A stretch of 38,302 nt of DNA from an uncultured Flavobacteriaceae bacterium (GTDB lineage Bacteria; Bacteroidota; Bacteroidia; Flavobacteriales; Flavobacteriaceae): the NCBI GenBank assembly GCA_937959395.1, contig CALGLR010000107.1:1-38302 (forward strand). The letters run 5' to 3'. Positions 1 through 9,909 of this stretch are shown here, one piece after another. Under the pieces are notes generated by a model. The model worked only from the letters and a program-made list of their open reading frames with translations. It was not told the origin of the DNA and did no database searches. Numbering within the stretch: the first letter of the stretch is position 1; each line of letters begins with the position of its first letter. The position numbers were made by a program, and so were the translations under genes.

Positions 1-2
1 GT

Positions 3-113
3 TTGGTTAAATCAAAATGGCTAACCAATACTTCGGGAAGTAATAAATTAGCTGCTAAAAATAAAGCGTCTGAGGACATAGAATTTTTTATAGCAAAGTT
101 CTTCCATTTTTAG
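3..113 (+). CDS. Possible C-terminal end of a gene entering from the left (partial)
   Basis: An open frame runs from the window edge to a TAG stop and encodes 36 residues, starting LVKSKWLTNTSG and ending FFIAKFFHF. It has no start inside the window, so it could be the tail of an upstream gene. I do not recognise the family. The peptide is too short to judge and could be chance in AT-rich DNA. Confidence 0.2.
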   Translation: MVKSKWLTNTSGSNKLAAKNKASEDIEFFIAKFFHF

Positions 114-349
114 TTACTCCACAACTTTTTGTCTTGATCCAAAACACCTAATAAAATAAAAGGGAAAAAACGGTTTGAGTATGGTTGTTTCACTCCACAA
201 AAGAACAATAGCTTTTTTTTAATTTTATTATGGAGTTTAGGTTGACTAATAGCAATAATATATTTTAAATCTTAAAAAAAATATCATGTTGCCAATTTTA
301 AACGAAATAAACTGGTCAAAATAACTCAAAACGATTTAAAATAACTAGC

Positions 350-627
350 ATGTCTGCAAAACAAAAAATGGTTTCGATTGAGAATCTTAAATCAAATACA
401 ATTGATAATGTTTCAAAGCCTAAACGAATTAATAAAAGGTTAGTTTTAATGGGGTTTGGAAAAGGAATTGATGGTTTGGTAGTTTTAGAAGCTCAAAAAA
501 GCAAAAATAAATAGAAAATCATATCCTGCAGCGTTTAAAAGTAAAAGATGGGATTATTTCTCTAGGTGTCATACGAAAAGTAAAAGGCGATATTAGCCCT
601 TGCATAATCTCAACTTATCTTTTTTAA
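350..627 (+). pseudogene. Two short adjoining reading frames, possibly one decayed small gene
   Basis: An ATG at 350 opens a 54-residue frame (MSAKQKMVSIENLKS..., ending EAQKSKNK) that stops at 514. A second frame without a start, shifted relative to the first, runs 511-627 (IENHILQRLKVKDGIISLG...). Read end to end across one frameshift they would give a basic protein of about 90 residues. No family is recognised. The alternative is that neither frame is real. The rest of 114-349 shows no gene. Confidence 0.18.
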
Positions 628-655
628 ATTATTTACTTTTCCATAGATTTACCAT

Positions 656-2410
656 ATGCAAAAAACAGAAGGTAAAAAGAGAAAAAGTGTTACCATTTCT
701 AGTGCTTTTAAAACCATTATTTGGCCCAGAAGGAAACTCGTTTTTATAGGTTTAGTATTAATTGTTATTAGCCGTTTAGCGAGTTTAATATTGCCATGGA
801 AATCTAAGGCCTTATTAGACGATATCGTTCCTAATAAAGACTTGCAAGGACTCTATAACTTATTGTTTATAGTTGGAGCAGCCTTATTGGTTCAAGCTGT
901 TACCTCATTTTTATTAACACGAATTTTGAGTGTACAAGCGCAATATCTTATTTCAGAATTAAGAGCCCAAGTACAAAAGAAGGTGCTTTCATTACCAATA
1001 AGTTTTTTCGATAATAATAAATCTGGGGCATTAGTATCACGAATAATGAGTGATGTAGAAGGCGTTCGTAATTTAATAGGCACTGGTTTAGTACAGCTTG
1101 TTGGCGGAACTATTACGGCTATTGTTTCATTAGTTTTATTAATACAAATTAACCCTTTAATGACGCTTTTCGTGTTTTTACCAATATCTATCTTTGGGTA
1201 TATCGCATTAAAGGCATTTAAATACATTCGACCAATTTTTAGAAATAGAGGGAAAATTAATGCTGAAGTTAAGGGGAGATTAATAGAAACATTAGCAGGA
1301 GTAAGGGTTATAAAAGGGTTTAATGCCGAGGCGCAAGAAAATAAGACGTTTGAAGAAGGTGTAGAGCGTTTATTTTTAAATGTAAAAAAGAGTCTTACGG
1401 TTACTGCTGCTATGACGAGTTCGTCCACTTTTTTATTAGGATTGGCTTCAGTTGGAATTATGGGTATGGGAGGTTATTTTATGATTCAAGGTGAAATGAC
1501 AACAGGAGAATTTCTATTCTTTACTTTGCTTTTAGGGTTTATGATTGCTCCAATTGTACAAATGAGTAATATTGGAAGTCAATTAACAGAAGCTTTAGCA
1601 GGTTTGGATAGAACCGAAGAGTTAATGAATATGACTCCTGAAGATGAATTGGGAGAACGTACATTAACTTTAGATGAAATAAAAGGTGACTTAGAGTTTA
1701 ATAACGTATCCTTTTCTTATGAAGAAGGAAAGGAAGTGCTTCATAATATAAATTTTAAAGCAAAAGCAGGCTCTGTTATTGCTTTAGTTGGTAGTTCTGG
1801 TTCTGGAAAGTCTACAATTGCAGGATTGTCAGCATCGTTTTTAACGCCACAATCAGGAACGATAACAATAGATGGAAAAGATTTAACAAAAGTGAAGTTA
1901 AGTGGTTTTAGAAAGCATTTAGGTGTTGTTCTACAAGATGAATTTTTATTTGAAGGCTCTATTCGAGAAAACATATTATTCCCTAGACCAAATGCTTCAG
2001 AAGAACAATTACAAAAAGCAGTTAAAGCAGGATATGTAAATGAATTCACAGATCGTTTCGAAAAAGGACTAGATACTTTAATAGGGGAACGGGGAGTGAA
2101 ATTATCTGGCGGACAGCGACAACGAATTGCTATAGCTCGTGCTATTTTAGCAAACCCTAAAATGATTATTTTAGATGAAGCGACTTCAAATTTAGATACC
2201 GAAAGTGAAGGTTTAATTCAAAAGTCTCTTTCAGAATTAGTTAAGGATCGAACAACTATAGTTATTGCGCACCGATTAAGTACTATAAAAAAAGCTGATC
2301 AAATTTTGGTAATAGAAGCAGGAGAAATTGCAGAACAAGGCACCCATAATGAATTGATTGCGAAAGAAGGTAGGTATTATGAATTGTATACTTATCAAGC
2401 TAAAATTTAA
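656..2410 (+). CDS. ABC transporter, fused permease/ATPase (MsbA/multidrug exporter-like)
   Basis: A half-size ABC exporter of 584 residues, the usual length for a protein that acts as a homodimer in the inner membrane to export lipids, drugs or peptides. The first ~310 residues hold about six hydrophobic segments of a type-1 exporter permease domain. The C-terminal ATPase domain has Walker A GSSGSGKST (~379-387), the Q-loop VVLQDEF, the signature LSGGQRQR (~483-490), Walker B MIILDEATS (~503-511) and the H-loop IAHRLST. All catalytic motifs are intact. The N-terminus is short and basic before the first membrane segment, which fits the chosen ATG. The substrate cannot be told from sequence. 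The next gene, 88 bp downstream on the same strand, may be co-transcribed. Confidence 0.95.
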   Translation: MQKTEGKKRKSVTISSAFKTIIWPRRKLVFIGLVLIVISRLASLILPWKSKALLDDIVPNKDLQGLYNLLFIVGAALLVQAVTSFLLTRILSVQAQYLISELRAQVQKKVLSLPISFFDNNKSGALVSRIMSDVEGVRNLIGTGLVQLVGGTITAIVSLVLLIQINPLMTLFVFLPISIFGYIALKAFKYIRPIFRNRGKINAEVKGRLIETLAGVRVIKGFNAEAQENKTFEEGVERLFLNVKKSLTVTAAMTSSSTFLLGLASVGIMGMGGYFMIQGEMTTGEFLFFTLLLGFMIAPIVQMSNIGSQLTEALAGLDRTEELMNMTPEDELGERTLTLDEIKGDLEFNNVSFSYEEGKEVLHNINFKAKAGSVIALVGSSGSGKSTIAGLSASFLTPQSGTITIDGKDLTKVKLSGFRKHLGVVLQDEFLFEGSIRENILFPRPNASEEQLQKAVKAGYVNEFTDRFEKGLDTLIGERGVKLSGGQRQRIAIARAILANPKMIILDEATSNLDTESEGLIQKSLSELVKDRTTIVIAHRLSTIKKADQILVIEAGEIAEQGTHNELIAKEGRYYELYTYQAKI

Positions 2411-2497
2411 CTTTAGTTATAAGATTAAATAAGAGATTTATCAATATTTTATTATGCTTGTATTATCTTTATAGGAAATAATCTTAAAATTAAAATC

Positions 2498-2914
2498 ATG
2501 AATATTACATTAAGTCAGGCAGAAAAAATTATTTCTGAAGCAAAGCAAAAATCAGAAATGTTAGATACAAAAATGAATATTGCAGTTGTTGATTCCGGAT
2601 CTAATTTAGTTGCATTTGGACGTATGGATGGTGCTTGGTTAGGCTCTTTAGATATATCAATTAAAAAAGCAAAAACGGCTTGTTATTTTAATATGACAAC
2701 AGGTACTATTGGTGAATTATCCCAGCCAGGAGGTCCTTTGTTTAATATTGAACACTCTAATGATGGATTAATTACTTTTCCTGGTGGAATACCAATAAAG
2801 AACGAAGACGGTCAAACAATAGGCGCAATAGGAGTTAGTGGTAGTTCTGTAGAAAACGATTTTGTTGTAGCTGAAGCTGGAGTAAATGCTTTACTAGCAG
2901 ATGTACTTCAATAA
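2498..2914 (+). CDS. Heme-binding/GlcG-HbpS family protein (DUF336)
   Basis: This 138-residue protein fits the GlcG/HbpS (DUF336) family in length and pattern. It begins with a helix ([20 protein letters not shown]), followed by [21 protein letters not shown], a conserved glycine-rich block [25 protein letters not shown], and a terminal helix [10 protein letters not shown]. Known members bind heme or act as small accessory proteins in oxidative-stress or glycolate contexts; the function here is not known. No signal peptide is visible, so it is probably cytoplasmic. It follows the ABC exporter and is closed by a strong hairpin terminator. Confidence 0.88.
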   Translation: MNITLSQAEKIISEAKQKSEMLDTKMNIAVVDSGSNLVAFGRMDGAWLGSLDISIKKAKTACYFNMTTGTIGELSQPGGPLFNIEHSNDGLITFPGGIPIKNEDGQTIGAIGVSGSSVENDFVVAEAGVNALLADVLQ

Positions 2915-2932
2915 TAGAAATTATTAAAATAT

Positions 2933-2966
2933 AAAGGTCCTTTAATTATCTATATAAAGGACCTTT
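2933..2966. terminator. Bidirectional hairpin terminator
   Basis: A perfect 12-bp inverted repeat (AAAGGTCCTTTA at 2933-2944 and its complement at 2955-2966) with a 10-nt loop. A runs lie on the left and T runs on the right. It sits between the convergent DUF336 gene and the decayed TlpA gene, so it can end transcription from both sides. Confidence 0.85.
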
Positions 2967-2975
2967 TTTATTCGA

Positions 2976-4167
2976 TTAAATCTGTTCTTTATCAAAGAGT
3001 TTTTTTAGCTCTGGGCTTGAAGGTTTTGGTGCATTTTCTGAAACGATGTTTCCTTTTGGGTCAATAAGTATAAACCGTGGTATTGAGTTAATATTATAGG
3101 TTTTTATAAATTTAGATTCAAAATCATTATCAGCTAAGAGTTGTATGCCTTTAAAATTTTTAGTAGTAATCATTCGTTTCCATTTTTCTTTATTTTCATG
3201 GATATCTACCGAAATACTTACAAATTTGATGTTTTTAGTTTTATATTCTTCTTCTAGTTCTTGCAAATAAGGAACTTGAATAATACATGGTATACACCAA
3301 GTCGCCCAAACATCTATATATACATAAGAGTCTAAAAAATCGTTAAGGCTTACTTTTTGACCATTAAAACTTTCGAAATTTTCAAATGTTGGAGATTTTA
3401 CTCCTTTGTTCATACTTGTGATCTTATTGTAATGTGTTTTTATTATATTTTTATAAATCTCATTATCAACATTATCTTTAAAAAAAGTATAAAAATCTTC
3501 TGCATATTTTTCTTTAGAACTATCGAAAACGCGTCTTGTTAATTCGTATAAATAATAATTCTTAATAGGTTTACTGCTGATTGAATCAACAATGATTTTT
3601 CTAAATATTATGTTCAGATAATAGGAGTGTATTATCATTACTATTCGTTGCGGTTGAAAACAAATCATTATTTAATGTAACGCTTTCGTAGGCTTTAGTT
3701 GTTAAAGACTCAAAGAATAGGTTTTTAGGTAATCTATTTTTATAAACTTCATTATCTATACTATCAGCTTTTCTATCAATTTCATCATCACTAATACCTT
3801 TTTCATTTAAGAATAAATTATCTAACTCATCTAGATGGCTAAAATCAACACCATGTAAGTCTGCATAATTTGCATAAGCTATTTTATAGAAAATGTCTAG
3901 TTTTTGTAATTCAGAAGTCACAAATTTTTTGTTTAAATTTTTAGTATTCAGTTTTTCTTTAAGATTATTAATCTTAAATTCAATTTGTTCCTTAAAGACA
4001 TTTGGTTTTTGCTTTAAGATCTCGTCGAAAGACTTAGAAAACTTGGAGTAAGAATTATTTAAAGTTATTATTTCATGAAGAATGGTGTTTTCTTTAGATC
4101 CAACTCCCGAAAATAAAACCTGATTTTTAGATATATTAACTTGTATAAAAAATAACAATCTTATTAA
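2976..4167 (-). pseudogene. TlpA-type thiol-disulfide oxidoreductase, broken by frameshift and 5' truncation
   Basis: Two overlapping minus-strand frames together make most of one Bacteroidota TlpA-like protein. The downstream frame (2976 to ~3620) carries the thioredoxin domain. It reads VSLNDFLDSYVYIDVWATWC with active site WCIPC (~3284-3300), then FVSISVDIHENKEKW, and ends with the family's SIPRFILIDPKGNIVSE. The upstream frame (3601-4167) is the helical middle region and begins with the family's F.G.GS..N motif (VLFSGVGSKENT). It has no ATG, only TTG (4156-4158), and a stop lies at 4168-4170. The signal peptide and N-terminal beta domain usual for the family (about 100 residues) are absent in all frames upstream. 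The frame change lies near 3600-3625. A sequencing error could explain the frameshift but not the missing 5' end. A short thioredoxin-only product remains possible. Confidence 0.75.
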
Positions 4168-4190
4168 TTAACTAGGAATTAGTTTTTAAA

Positions 4191-4208
4191 TTACGGGATA
4201 ACCCGTAA
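4191..4208. promoter_or_regulatory. GC-rich inverted repeat upstream of the 4432-11241 operon
   Basis: TTACGGG (4191-4197) and CCCGTAA (4202-4208) form 7-bp arms around a 4-bp centre in otherwise very AT-rich DNA, about 225 bp before the 1217-aa gene. It could be an operator for that operon or a small hairpin; a T-rich stretch begins ten bases further on. The rest of 4209-4431 shows no gene. Confidence 0.35.
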
Positions 4209-4431
4209 GTATTGATGTTTTTTTTGTTAAACGTATTATTAGTTGTATTACTTTTATTAGCCTATTTAAAATATTTTAACAACTCAAATTTAACATAACA
4301 ATGGATTTAATATTGTTTGTCAGATAATATTATATGTAATAATTAACAGGAAATAACCTTCAAATATATCTGAGTTATTGAATTTATTGTGTGTATATCG
4401 AGTAAAAAATTAACTAATAATTTTTTTTAAT

Positions 4432-7400
4432 ATGGAAAATCAAAACTCTATTAAAACAGATTTATTCCGTTTTATTTCTCTTCGTAGTCCTCAAACTATA
4501 TCTAGCAAACGTAAAGAGTTAGGTTTTATTCATCATCCTAAGGCTAATCATAGTTTCTTTTTAACAGAATTAACAGGTTCAAAGAACATTGATGATCTTA
4601 GAAATGTTTTAGAGGAAAGAACGAACGATTTCAATCCTTTTAAGTCGGTTAATCAAATAAAAAAAATAGGATTAGATAACGAGGAAGAAAAAGAAACGAA
4701 ACTGTATGAATTTTCAACTTGGCTTTCGGAAAATCAAAACAATATTACCAAAGAATTAGTTCATCCTAAAGTTAAAAACTTAAAGCCATTATTACAAAAA
4801 CATCGATTAATACTTTGGGACAATCTTTTTTATGATTTATTAAAAGTAGAATCTATTTATATAAGACAAGCTTGCATCCAGCTAATTATAGCTGATAATT
4901 TTGTACGAAAAATAAAAAGCTCTCAATTAAAAGCGGAAGCATTTAAGTTAGCTGCGCTACCAAAACGTAAAAAGGCTTATAATGATTCTGAAATAATAAA
5001 TTCATATTTAACACAAGTTGCTAAAGCAAAAATTATTGTTCCTAAATTTCAGTCTATCGATAGAAGTTTAAGATCAGAATCTATAAACGATATTCCTCAA
5101 ACTGAAACGGAACAAGTTTATCTTAAGTCTATGCAGAGACATATTCAGAAAGATTTTCAAGAGCGTAAAAAGGAACTATTAAACTTAAAATCTGAACATG
5201 AATTTACATTAAACAAAGCGATATCTGATGATATTAATAGACGTAAAGCAATAATAAATAAAGAAAAAGAGAAGATTAAATTTGCATTTCCAAAAGCAAG
5301 TGAAGAAGAATTATTATTAAAAATTCATGAAATAGAACAGCCAGAAATAAAAGTTGAAGTTCCTCGTATCTTTTCCTCTAAGTTTACTAAAAAGAAAATT
5401 TCTAACGAATTAAATAACTTTCTTGAATTTCATTCTTTAAGAAATAGCAATTTTACTAAAGGATATAATCTTCTTGAAAAATTAAAAAAAAGAGAATTAA
5501 AAAAAATTCAAAAACAGTTAGTATACAAAAAAAACATAAGTGTTCAAGGCGTGAATATGAAGTTAGAAATGACAGCAATAGACACTTACACTTTTGGGTT
5601 TAGATTTCATGATTTGGATCCTACAAAAGGGATGGTATACTTATTAGTTTACACACAAGAACCAGGTGTTGAAATAGTATCAGCCGATTATAAAATTACT
5701 TTGTTGAATTCGGAGGTCTCTATAGAGTCGACTAAATTTAAAGTGATATCGAACTGGGGTGACCCCTTTTGTCACATTAATTTATTTAATGAGAAGTTCT
5801 TTAGTATGTCAAAAACGGGCTTATATAAATTTGATGGCCAATTTTTATTAAGCTCTGGTAAAAGATTAGAAATACACTTTACTTCTCACGCTTCTGTGTA
5901 TAAAAAAAGCGGAAAAGTTTCAGTATTATCAGAAGAAGAGAAAATACCTGTTAATGGTATACACCGTATAGGAGTTGCAGATTATTTTAAGGTAGAACAA
6001 GAATTATGTTGTTATGAACCAGGTGAGGTTTCTCATATTGAGAACATAATGGCTAGAGAATATAAAGAGAGAAGTACCAGAAACTTAATTAGTTCAGAAG
6101 ATCAATTAGAAGAAAGTTTAGAAATAGAAATGGAACAACTTTCAGATTTAGCAACTACAGATCGAAATGAATTGAATTCTGAGATTGAAGCCACCTTAAC
6201 TTCTGAAAACTCACGTAATTCAGCATTTTCTACTGATTTTAATTTTACATATGGAACTAAAGGGGGACCTTCTGTTGCTTTTAATATAGGAGCAAATATG
6301 GATTTTTCTTCATCAAACTCTTCTTCTAATTCTAATGCTTTAGCAAAAACCTATGCAAAAGAAATCACAGAGAGAGCACTAAAGCGTGTCGTAAAAAAAA
6401 CAGCAACAAAAAGAACCTCAATCATAAGAAAAGAATTTGAAGAAAATAACAGGCACGGTTTTGATAACCGAAAAGGAGAAAAACATGTTTCTGGAGTATA
6501 TCGATGGGTTGATAAAATTTATACGAATAGATTAATTAATTACGGAAATCGATTAATGTATGAATTTATGATACCAGAACCTTCATATGTTTACAAGCAT
6601 GCATTAGCCCAAGCTGTTAATGAGGGAACTATTTCTCAAGAAGAACAAGAAGCTACAGGTGTATTAGGCATTCCTACTGAAATTAAATTACTGGCAGATT
6701 TTTTTATTACTGAAGAAGAGGATTTTACATACGACGAAGCTATAGAAGCAGCAAAATATTATGAGAATTTAGGGGCTTCACCAATACAAAGTAGAATTGA
6801 AAATTTAGGAAAAGAGTTTATTTCTAGACCATTTACTTTAAGGCAAAAATCCAATATTAGTTTTAAATGGGATGAACCTACTGAATATACATTTGTAGAC
6901 GATGTTTTAATGGTACCAGATAATTATGAGGTTTACAAAGTAGATGGAGATCATGTTCATCCTATATTCAATATTCCATTTCCTTTTATAAAAGTTAATC
7001 TTGATTACTATAAAACTGATGGAGGTCAGACCAATAGAAAATGCGATATAAGAATAAATAATAAAATACAAACTAAAAAGTTTGATGCTAAATTGAATCC
7101 TCAAGAGGATGTCTATTTTAGCAGTTTTTTTGATATAAATGACGATCCTTTTTCTGTTTCAAGTACAAAAGGTAATATGTTGCCTATTAGTGTAAGTGGT
7201 ATGGCCTTTAAAGACGTACAATTGCAAGGAACTATTCAAATGCGTCTTATAAATACAGTTAAACAAAATTGGCAGGTTGATATATATAAATTATTAGATG
7301 ATGCGAGAGAAGAGGTTATAGATCTTCAAAAATTAACAGATGAATTTTCTGAACCATTGAATACTAATTCTAGTGATACAAAGGAAGATTCTACAACTAT

Positions 7401-8085
7401 AAATCCACAATTTAATAGACAAATAGAGCAGCGTGAACTAAAAAGATTAGCGATAGAAATGCTTACTTCTCCTTTCGGAAAAACTATGGGCGGGAAATTT
7501 TATGAACCAAAGGGGCCGACTTGTAATTTAAATGATGATACTACTTATCAAATCCCACATATAAAACAAGATAACGATTTAAATAGTTATGGTGCTACTG
7601 TAAAATTCTTTGAACAAGCATTCGATTGGGATATCATGTCTTATATTTTCTACCCTTATTATTGGGCAGATAAATGCAATTGGAGAGATTTAATTCGTAC
7701 AAACGATGGAGATCCTCTTTTTCAATCTTTTTTAAGAAGTGGTATGAGTAGAGTAGTGGTTCCTGTAACTTTAGGTTTTGAGGAAGCAGTTACTTATTAT
7801 ATAAATTCTGGCGAAGTTTGGAATGGTAATAAATTGGTCGTTGATTCTGATAGTGATATTTATGTATCTATTGTTGATGAAATGACTGCTTCAAAAGGAA
7901 TTGTTGAAGATGAATGGGAAACTAGAGTCCCAACTTCTTTAACATTAATTCAAAGCGATACCGTTTCATTACAGGCATCTGGGTTGCCTTGTTGCCATGA
8001 AAGAGATAAAACAATAGTCAATAACAAGATTATACACTCTTCTAACTTATTAAAAGGCGATAAATTTAATGATGCTCAATTATAA
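4432..8085 (+). CDS. Large conserved protein of unknown function (1217 aa), first gene of a three-gene operon
   Basis: No signal peptide or membrane segment is seen, so it is probably cytoplasmic or exported without a Sec signal. Residues ~1-200 are helical. Residues ~220-300 are very rich in K/E and coiled-coil-like. Residues ~370-500 look beta-rich. A distinctive block follows at ~513-548 (GVADYFKVEQEL, YEPGEVSHIENI). A Ser/Asn-rich stretch (~595-640) leads into GVYRWVDKIYTN and YGNRLMYEFMIPEP (~689-718). The C-terminal part has FFEQAFDWDIMSYIFYPYYW (~1059) and FEEAVTYYINSGEVWNG (~1116). From memory these last blocks recur in large uncharacterised proteins of other bacteria; I cannot name a family. 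The stop shares its last base with the next ATG (TAATG), implying translational coupling. Confidence 0.85.
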   Translation: MENQNSIKTDLFRFISLRSPQTISSKRKELGFIHHPKANHSFFLTELTGSKNIDDLRNVLEERTNDFNPFKSVNQIKKIGLDNEEEKETKLYEFSTWLSENQNNITKELVHPKVKNLKPLLQKHRLILWDNLFYDLLKVESIYIRQACIQLIIADNFVRKIKSSQLKAEAFKLAALPKRKKAYNDSEIINSYLTQVAKAKIIVPKFQSIDRSLRSESINDIPQTETEQVYLKSMQRHIQKDFQERKKELLNLKSEHEFTLNKAISDDINRRKAIINKEKEKIKFAFPKASEEELLLKIHEIEQPEIKVEVPRIFSSKFTKKKISNELNNFLEFHSLRNSNFTKGYNLLEKLKKRELKKIQKQLVYKKNISVQGVNMKLEMTAIDTYTFGFRFHDLDPTKGMVYLLVYTQEPGVEIVSADYKITLLNSEVSIESTKFKVISNWGDPFCHINLFNEKFFSMSKTGLYKFDGQFLLSSGKRLEIHFTSHASVYKKSGKVSVLSEEEKIPVNGIHRIGVADYFKVEQELCCYEPGEVSHIENIMAREYKERSTRNLISSEDQLEESLEIEMEQLSDLATTDRNELNSEIEATLTSENSRNSAFSTDFNFTYGTKGGPSVAFNIGANMDFSSSNSSSNSNALAKTYAKEITERALKRVVKKTATKRTSIIRKEFEENNRHGFDNRKGEKHVSGVYRWVDKIYTNRLINYGNRLMYEFMIPEPSYVYKHALAQAVNEGTISQEEQEATGVLGIPTEIKLLADFFITEEEDFTYDEAIEAAKYYENLGASPIQSRIENLGKEFISRPFTLRQKSNISFKWDEPTEYTFVDDVLMVPDNYEVYKVDGDHVHPIFNIPFPFIKVNLDYYKTDGGQTNRKCDIRINNKIQTKKFDAKLNPQEDVYFSSFFDINDDPFSVSSTKGNMLPISVSGMAFKDVQLQGTIQMRLINTVKQNWQVDIYKLLDDAREEVIDLQKLTDEFSEPLNTNSSDTKEDSTTINPQFNRQIEQRELKRLAIEMLTSPFGKTMGGKFYEPKGPTCNLNDDTTYQIPHIKQDNDLNSYGATVKFFEQAFDWDIMSYIFYPYYWADKCNWRDLIRTNDGDPLFQSFLRSGMSRVVVPVTLGFEEAVTYYINSGEVWNGNKLVVDSDSDIYVSIVDEMTASKGIVEDEWETRVPTSLTLIQSDTVSLQASGLPCCHERDKTIVNNKIIHSSNLLKGDKFNDAQL

Positions 8086-9899
8086 TGGATACAGCACTTC
8101 CTGGTAGTATTTTTAATAAAAATGAAATCATTAATAGATTTCCGAATGATGGTGAACTAACAAATAAAAGATCGCCTTTAGAAAATCAAAGTACTTTTAA
8201 GGATTATTCAATCAAGGAAATTAAAGGAAATCATTTTTATAATAGTAAAGTACATGAAAAATTATTTGTTACTATCGTTGATGAAAAATATAGCTATAAT
8301 AATATTGTTCGTGATATACAAGAAGCCATTTTTAAAGATCAAGAATCATATTATTTTCTTACAGTCATTGGTGATCCTAAAAGAGATAAAAGAAAAATTA
8401 AGATAGAAATTACCATATTTATATCTGCGAATACTTCATATTTATATAATGCATATAATAAAACTAAAGTCAAAAAAAATGAAATTGCTATTTTTTTAGA
8501 AGATAACGAAACCGATTTAGTTTCACCAAGGTCTTATTTTATAAAGGCAGGAAAAAAAGCTAGAAAAATATTAGCTTCAAATAAAAAACATAAAAAAGCT
8601 TCTGGATCTGTTTCTTTTAAAAAAGAAAACTTTGAAGAACCTTTTATACTTCCAAGTTTCTCTTTGTTAGAAATAGAAGAACTAATACTTACAGGGCAGT
8701 TAGAAGCGAAAAACTCTTCAAAAATTCCAAGTTTATTAAGTGTTTTGGGGTATATAGCATCATCTTTTAGCTATATGTATACTACCATAGGTACAAAAAT
8801 TGGAGAAATAAGTAATAGTATAAAAGAGACTATAAAACTTAAAGAGAAAGACTGGAACCCAGATTCGCCAGATATAAAAGAAGGTGAAAAATTCGTTCCC
8901 TTTTTCTTGCCTATGCAAGACTTGAGTTTAAATTTTTTAGAAATAGGAGTAGATCTCTTTTCTAAAGCTATTATAGAATTTGAAAATGATTTTATTGAAG
9001 AGGTTAAAGAAAAACTCACCTTTAATTTAAATGAAATACCATCAAAATTAATTCCTTTTGTCAAAAAAATAGAACAACTATTTGAATACATTCTTAAACA
9101 AATAAAAGAGATTAGTAAAGTACTGATAAACGATGTAGAAGAAACACTAAAGTTTTTTATTAACCTAGGATATCAAACAGTAAACATGGCGAATGCTTTT
9201 TTGTGCGGTCTCTACAATTCTATAGTAGATACGATTATGGCTATTCCTGATATTATTGGATTACTATGTTTAGCTATTGGTGGTTTAAGTAATGCCTTTG
9301 AAAATTTTTATTTAGGTTTAGAAATAATTGATGAAGCAATCCAATTATTTATTAACTTCAATCCTTTTGTGTTTATAACAACAGTTTATAATGGTATTCA
9401 AAAAGGAATTAAAAAGGTTTCTGATTTTTTTGCATCTATTAATCTTGAAAAAGTGTCTTATTTTATTGGTGCGTGTGTAGGAATTCTTATAGAAAATCTT
9501 TTAGGAATTATATTCTCTGCAGGAGTAGCTAATTTAGTTAGTATAACAAGTAAATATAAATATTTAGGCAAGTATGTTAAAATTATAGACGATTTAGGAA
9601 GAGAGCTTAAAAAAGGGCTTGATGATTTAGAAGCAGATTTGTTTAAAAAATTTGTTGAAGTATTATTTTGGTTATTTCCTATTCTTAGAAAAGGAAAAGA
9701 TGATCTTAAAAAAATAATAGAAGAGTTTTTTGATCGATTAAATAAAGGCCTTATCGTTCCAGAAAAGCTAATTAAAGAATATGCTAAAAAAATCAATCTT
9801 ACTTCTTCAGAATTAAAAATCATTGAAAATTCAGGGCTTAAATTTATAGATATTGATTTGGTTTCAGGAAGAACAGTTCTTAAAGCCATTTGCAAATAA
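8085..9899 (+). CDS. Unknown protein with hydrophobic central helices (604 aa), possibly membrane-inserting
   Basis: The ATG overlaps the previous stop by one base. Residues 1-170 are polar and beta/alpha mixed. From ~205 the protein alternates long amphipathic helices with hydrophobic stretches such as LLSVLGYIASSFSYMYT, NAFLCGLYNSIVDTIMAIP plus DIIGLLCLAIGG (~375-405), FINFNPFVFITTVYNGI and VSYFIGACVGILIENLLG (~455-475). There is no N-terminal signal peptide. Hydrophobic helices placed mid-protein, without a signal, resemble carriers or pore-forming regions of toxins, but this is inference. The end (LKAICK) is short, with no recognisable catalytic domain. I do not recognise the family. Confidence 0.82.
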   Translation: MDTALPGSIFNKNEIINRFPNDGELTNKRSPLENQSTFKDYSIKEIKGNHFYNSKVHEKLFVTIVDEKYSYNNIVRDIQEAIFKDQESYYFLTVIGDPKRDKRKIKIEITIFISANTSYLYNAYNKTKVKKNEIAIFLEDNETDLVSPRSYFIKAGKKARKILASNKKHKKASGSVSFKKENFEEPFILPSFSLLEIEELILTGQLEAKNSSKIPSLLSVLGYIASSFSYMYTTIGTKIGEISNSIKETIKLKEKDWNPDSPDIKEGEKFVPFFLPMQDLSLNFLEIGVDLFSKAIIEFENDFIEEVKEKLTFNLNEIPSKLIPFVKKIEQLFEYILKQIKEISKVLINDVEETLKFFINLGYQTVNMANAFLCGLYNSIVDTIMAIPDIIGLLCLAIGGLSNAFENFYLGLEIIDEAIQLFINFNPFVFITTVYNGIQKGIKKVSDFFASINLEKVSYFIGACVGILIENLLGIIFSAGVANLVSITSKYKYLGKYVKIIDDLGRELKKGLDDLEADLFKKFVEVLFWLFPILRKGKDDLKKIIEEFFDRLNKGLIVPEKLIKEYAKKINLTSSELKIIENSGLKFIDIDLVSGRTVLKAICK

Positions 9900-9909
9900 T
9901 CAAATTATT

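Noticed and set aside
892-1428. 178-codon minus-strand frame inside the ABC transporter
   Set aside because: It is a shadow of the well-supported plus-strand gene; its Ser/Thr/Leu/Asn-rich composition is typical of antisense frames.
9458-9895. 145-codon minus-strand frame inside the 604-aa gene
   Set aside because: Antisense shadow without any recognisable motif or spacing to neighbours.
9853-9909. Earlier in-frame ATG for the third gene of the unknown operon
   Set aside because: It would overlap the preceding gene by 47 bp with an unlikely N-terminus (MIWFQEEQFLKP); the ATG at 9910 fits the operon spacing.
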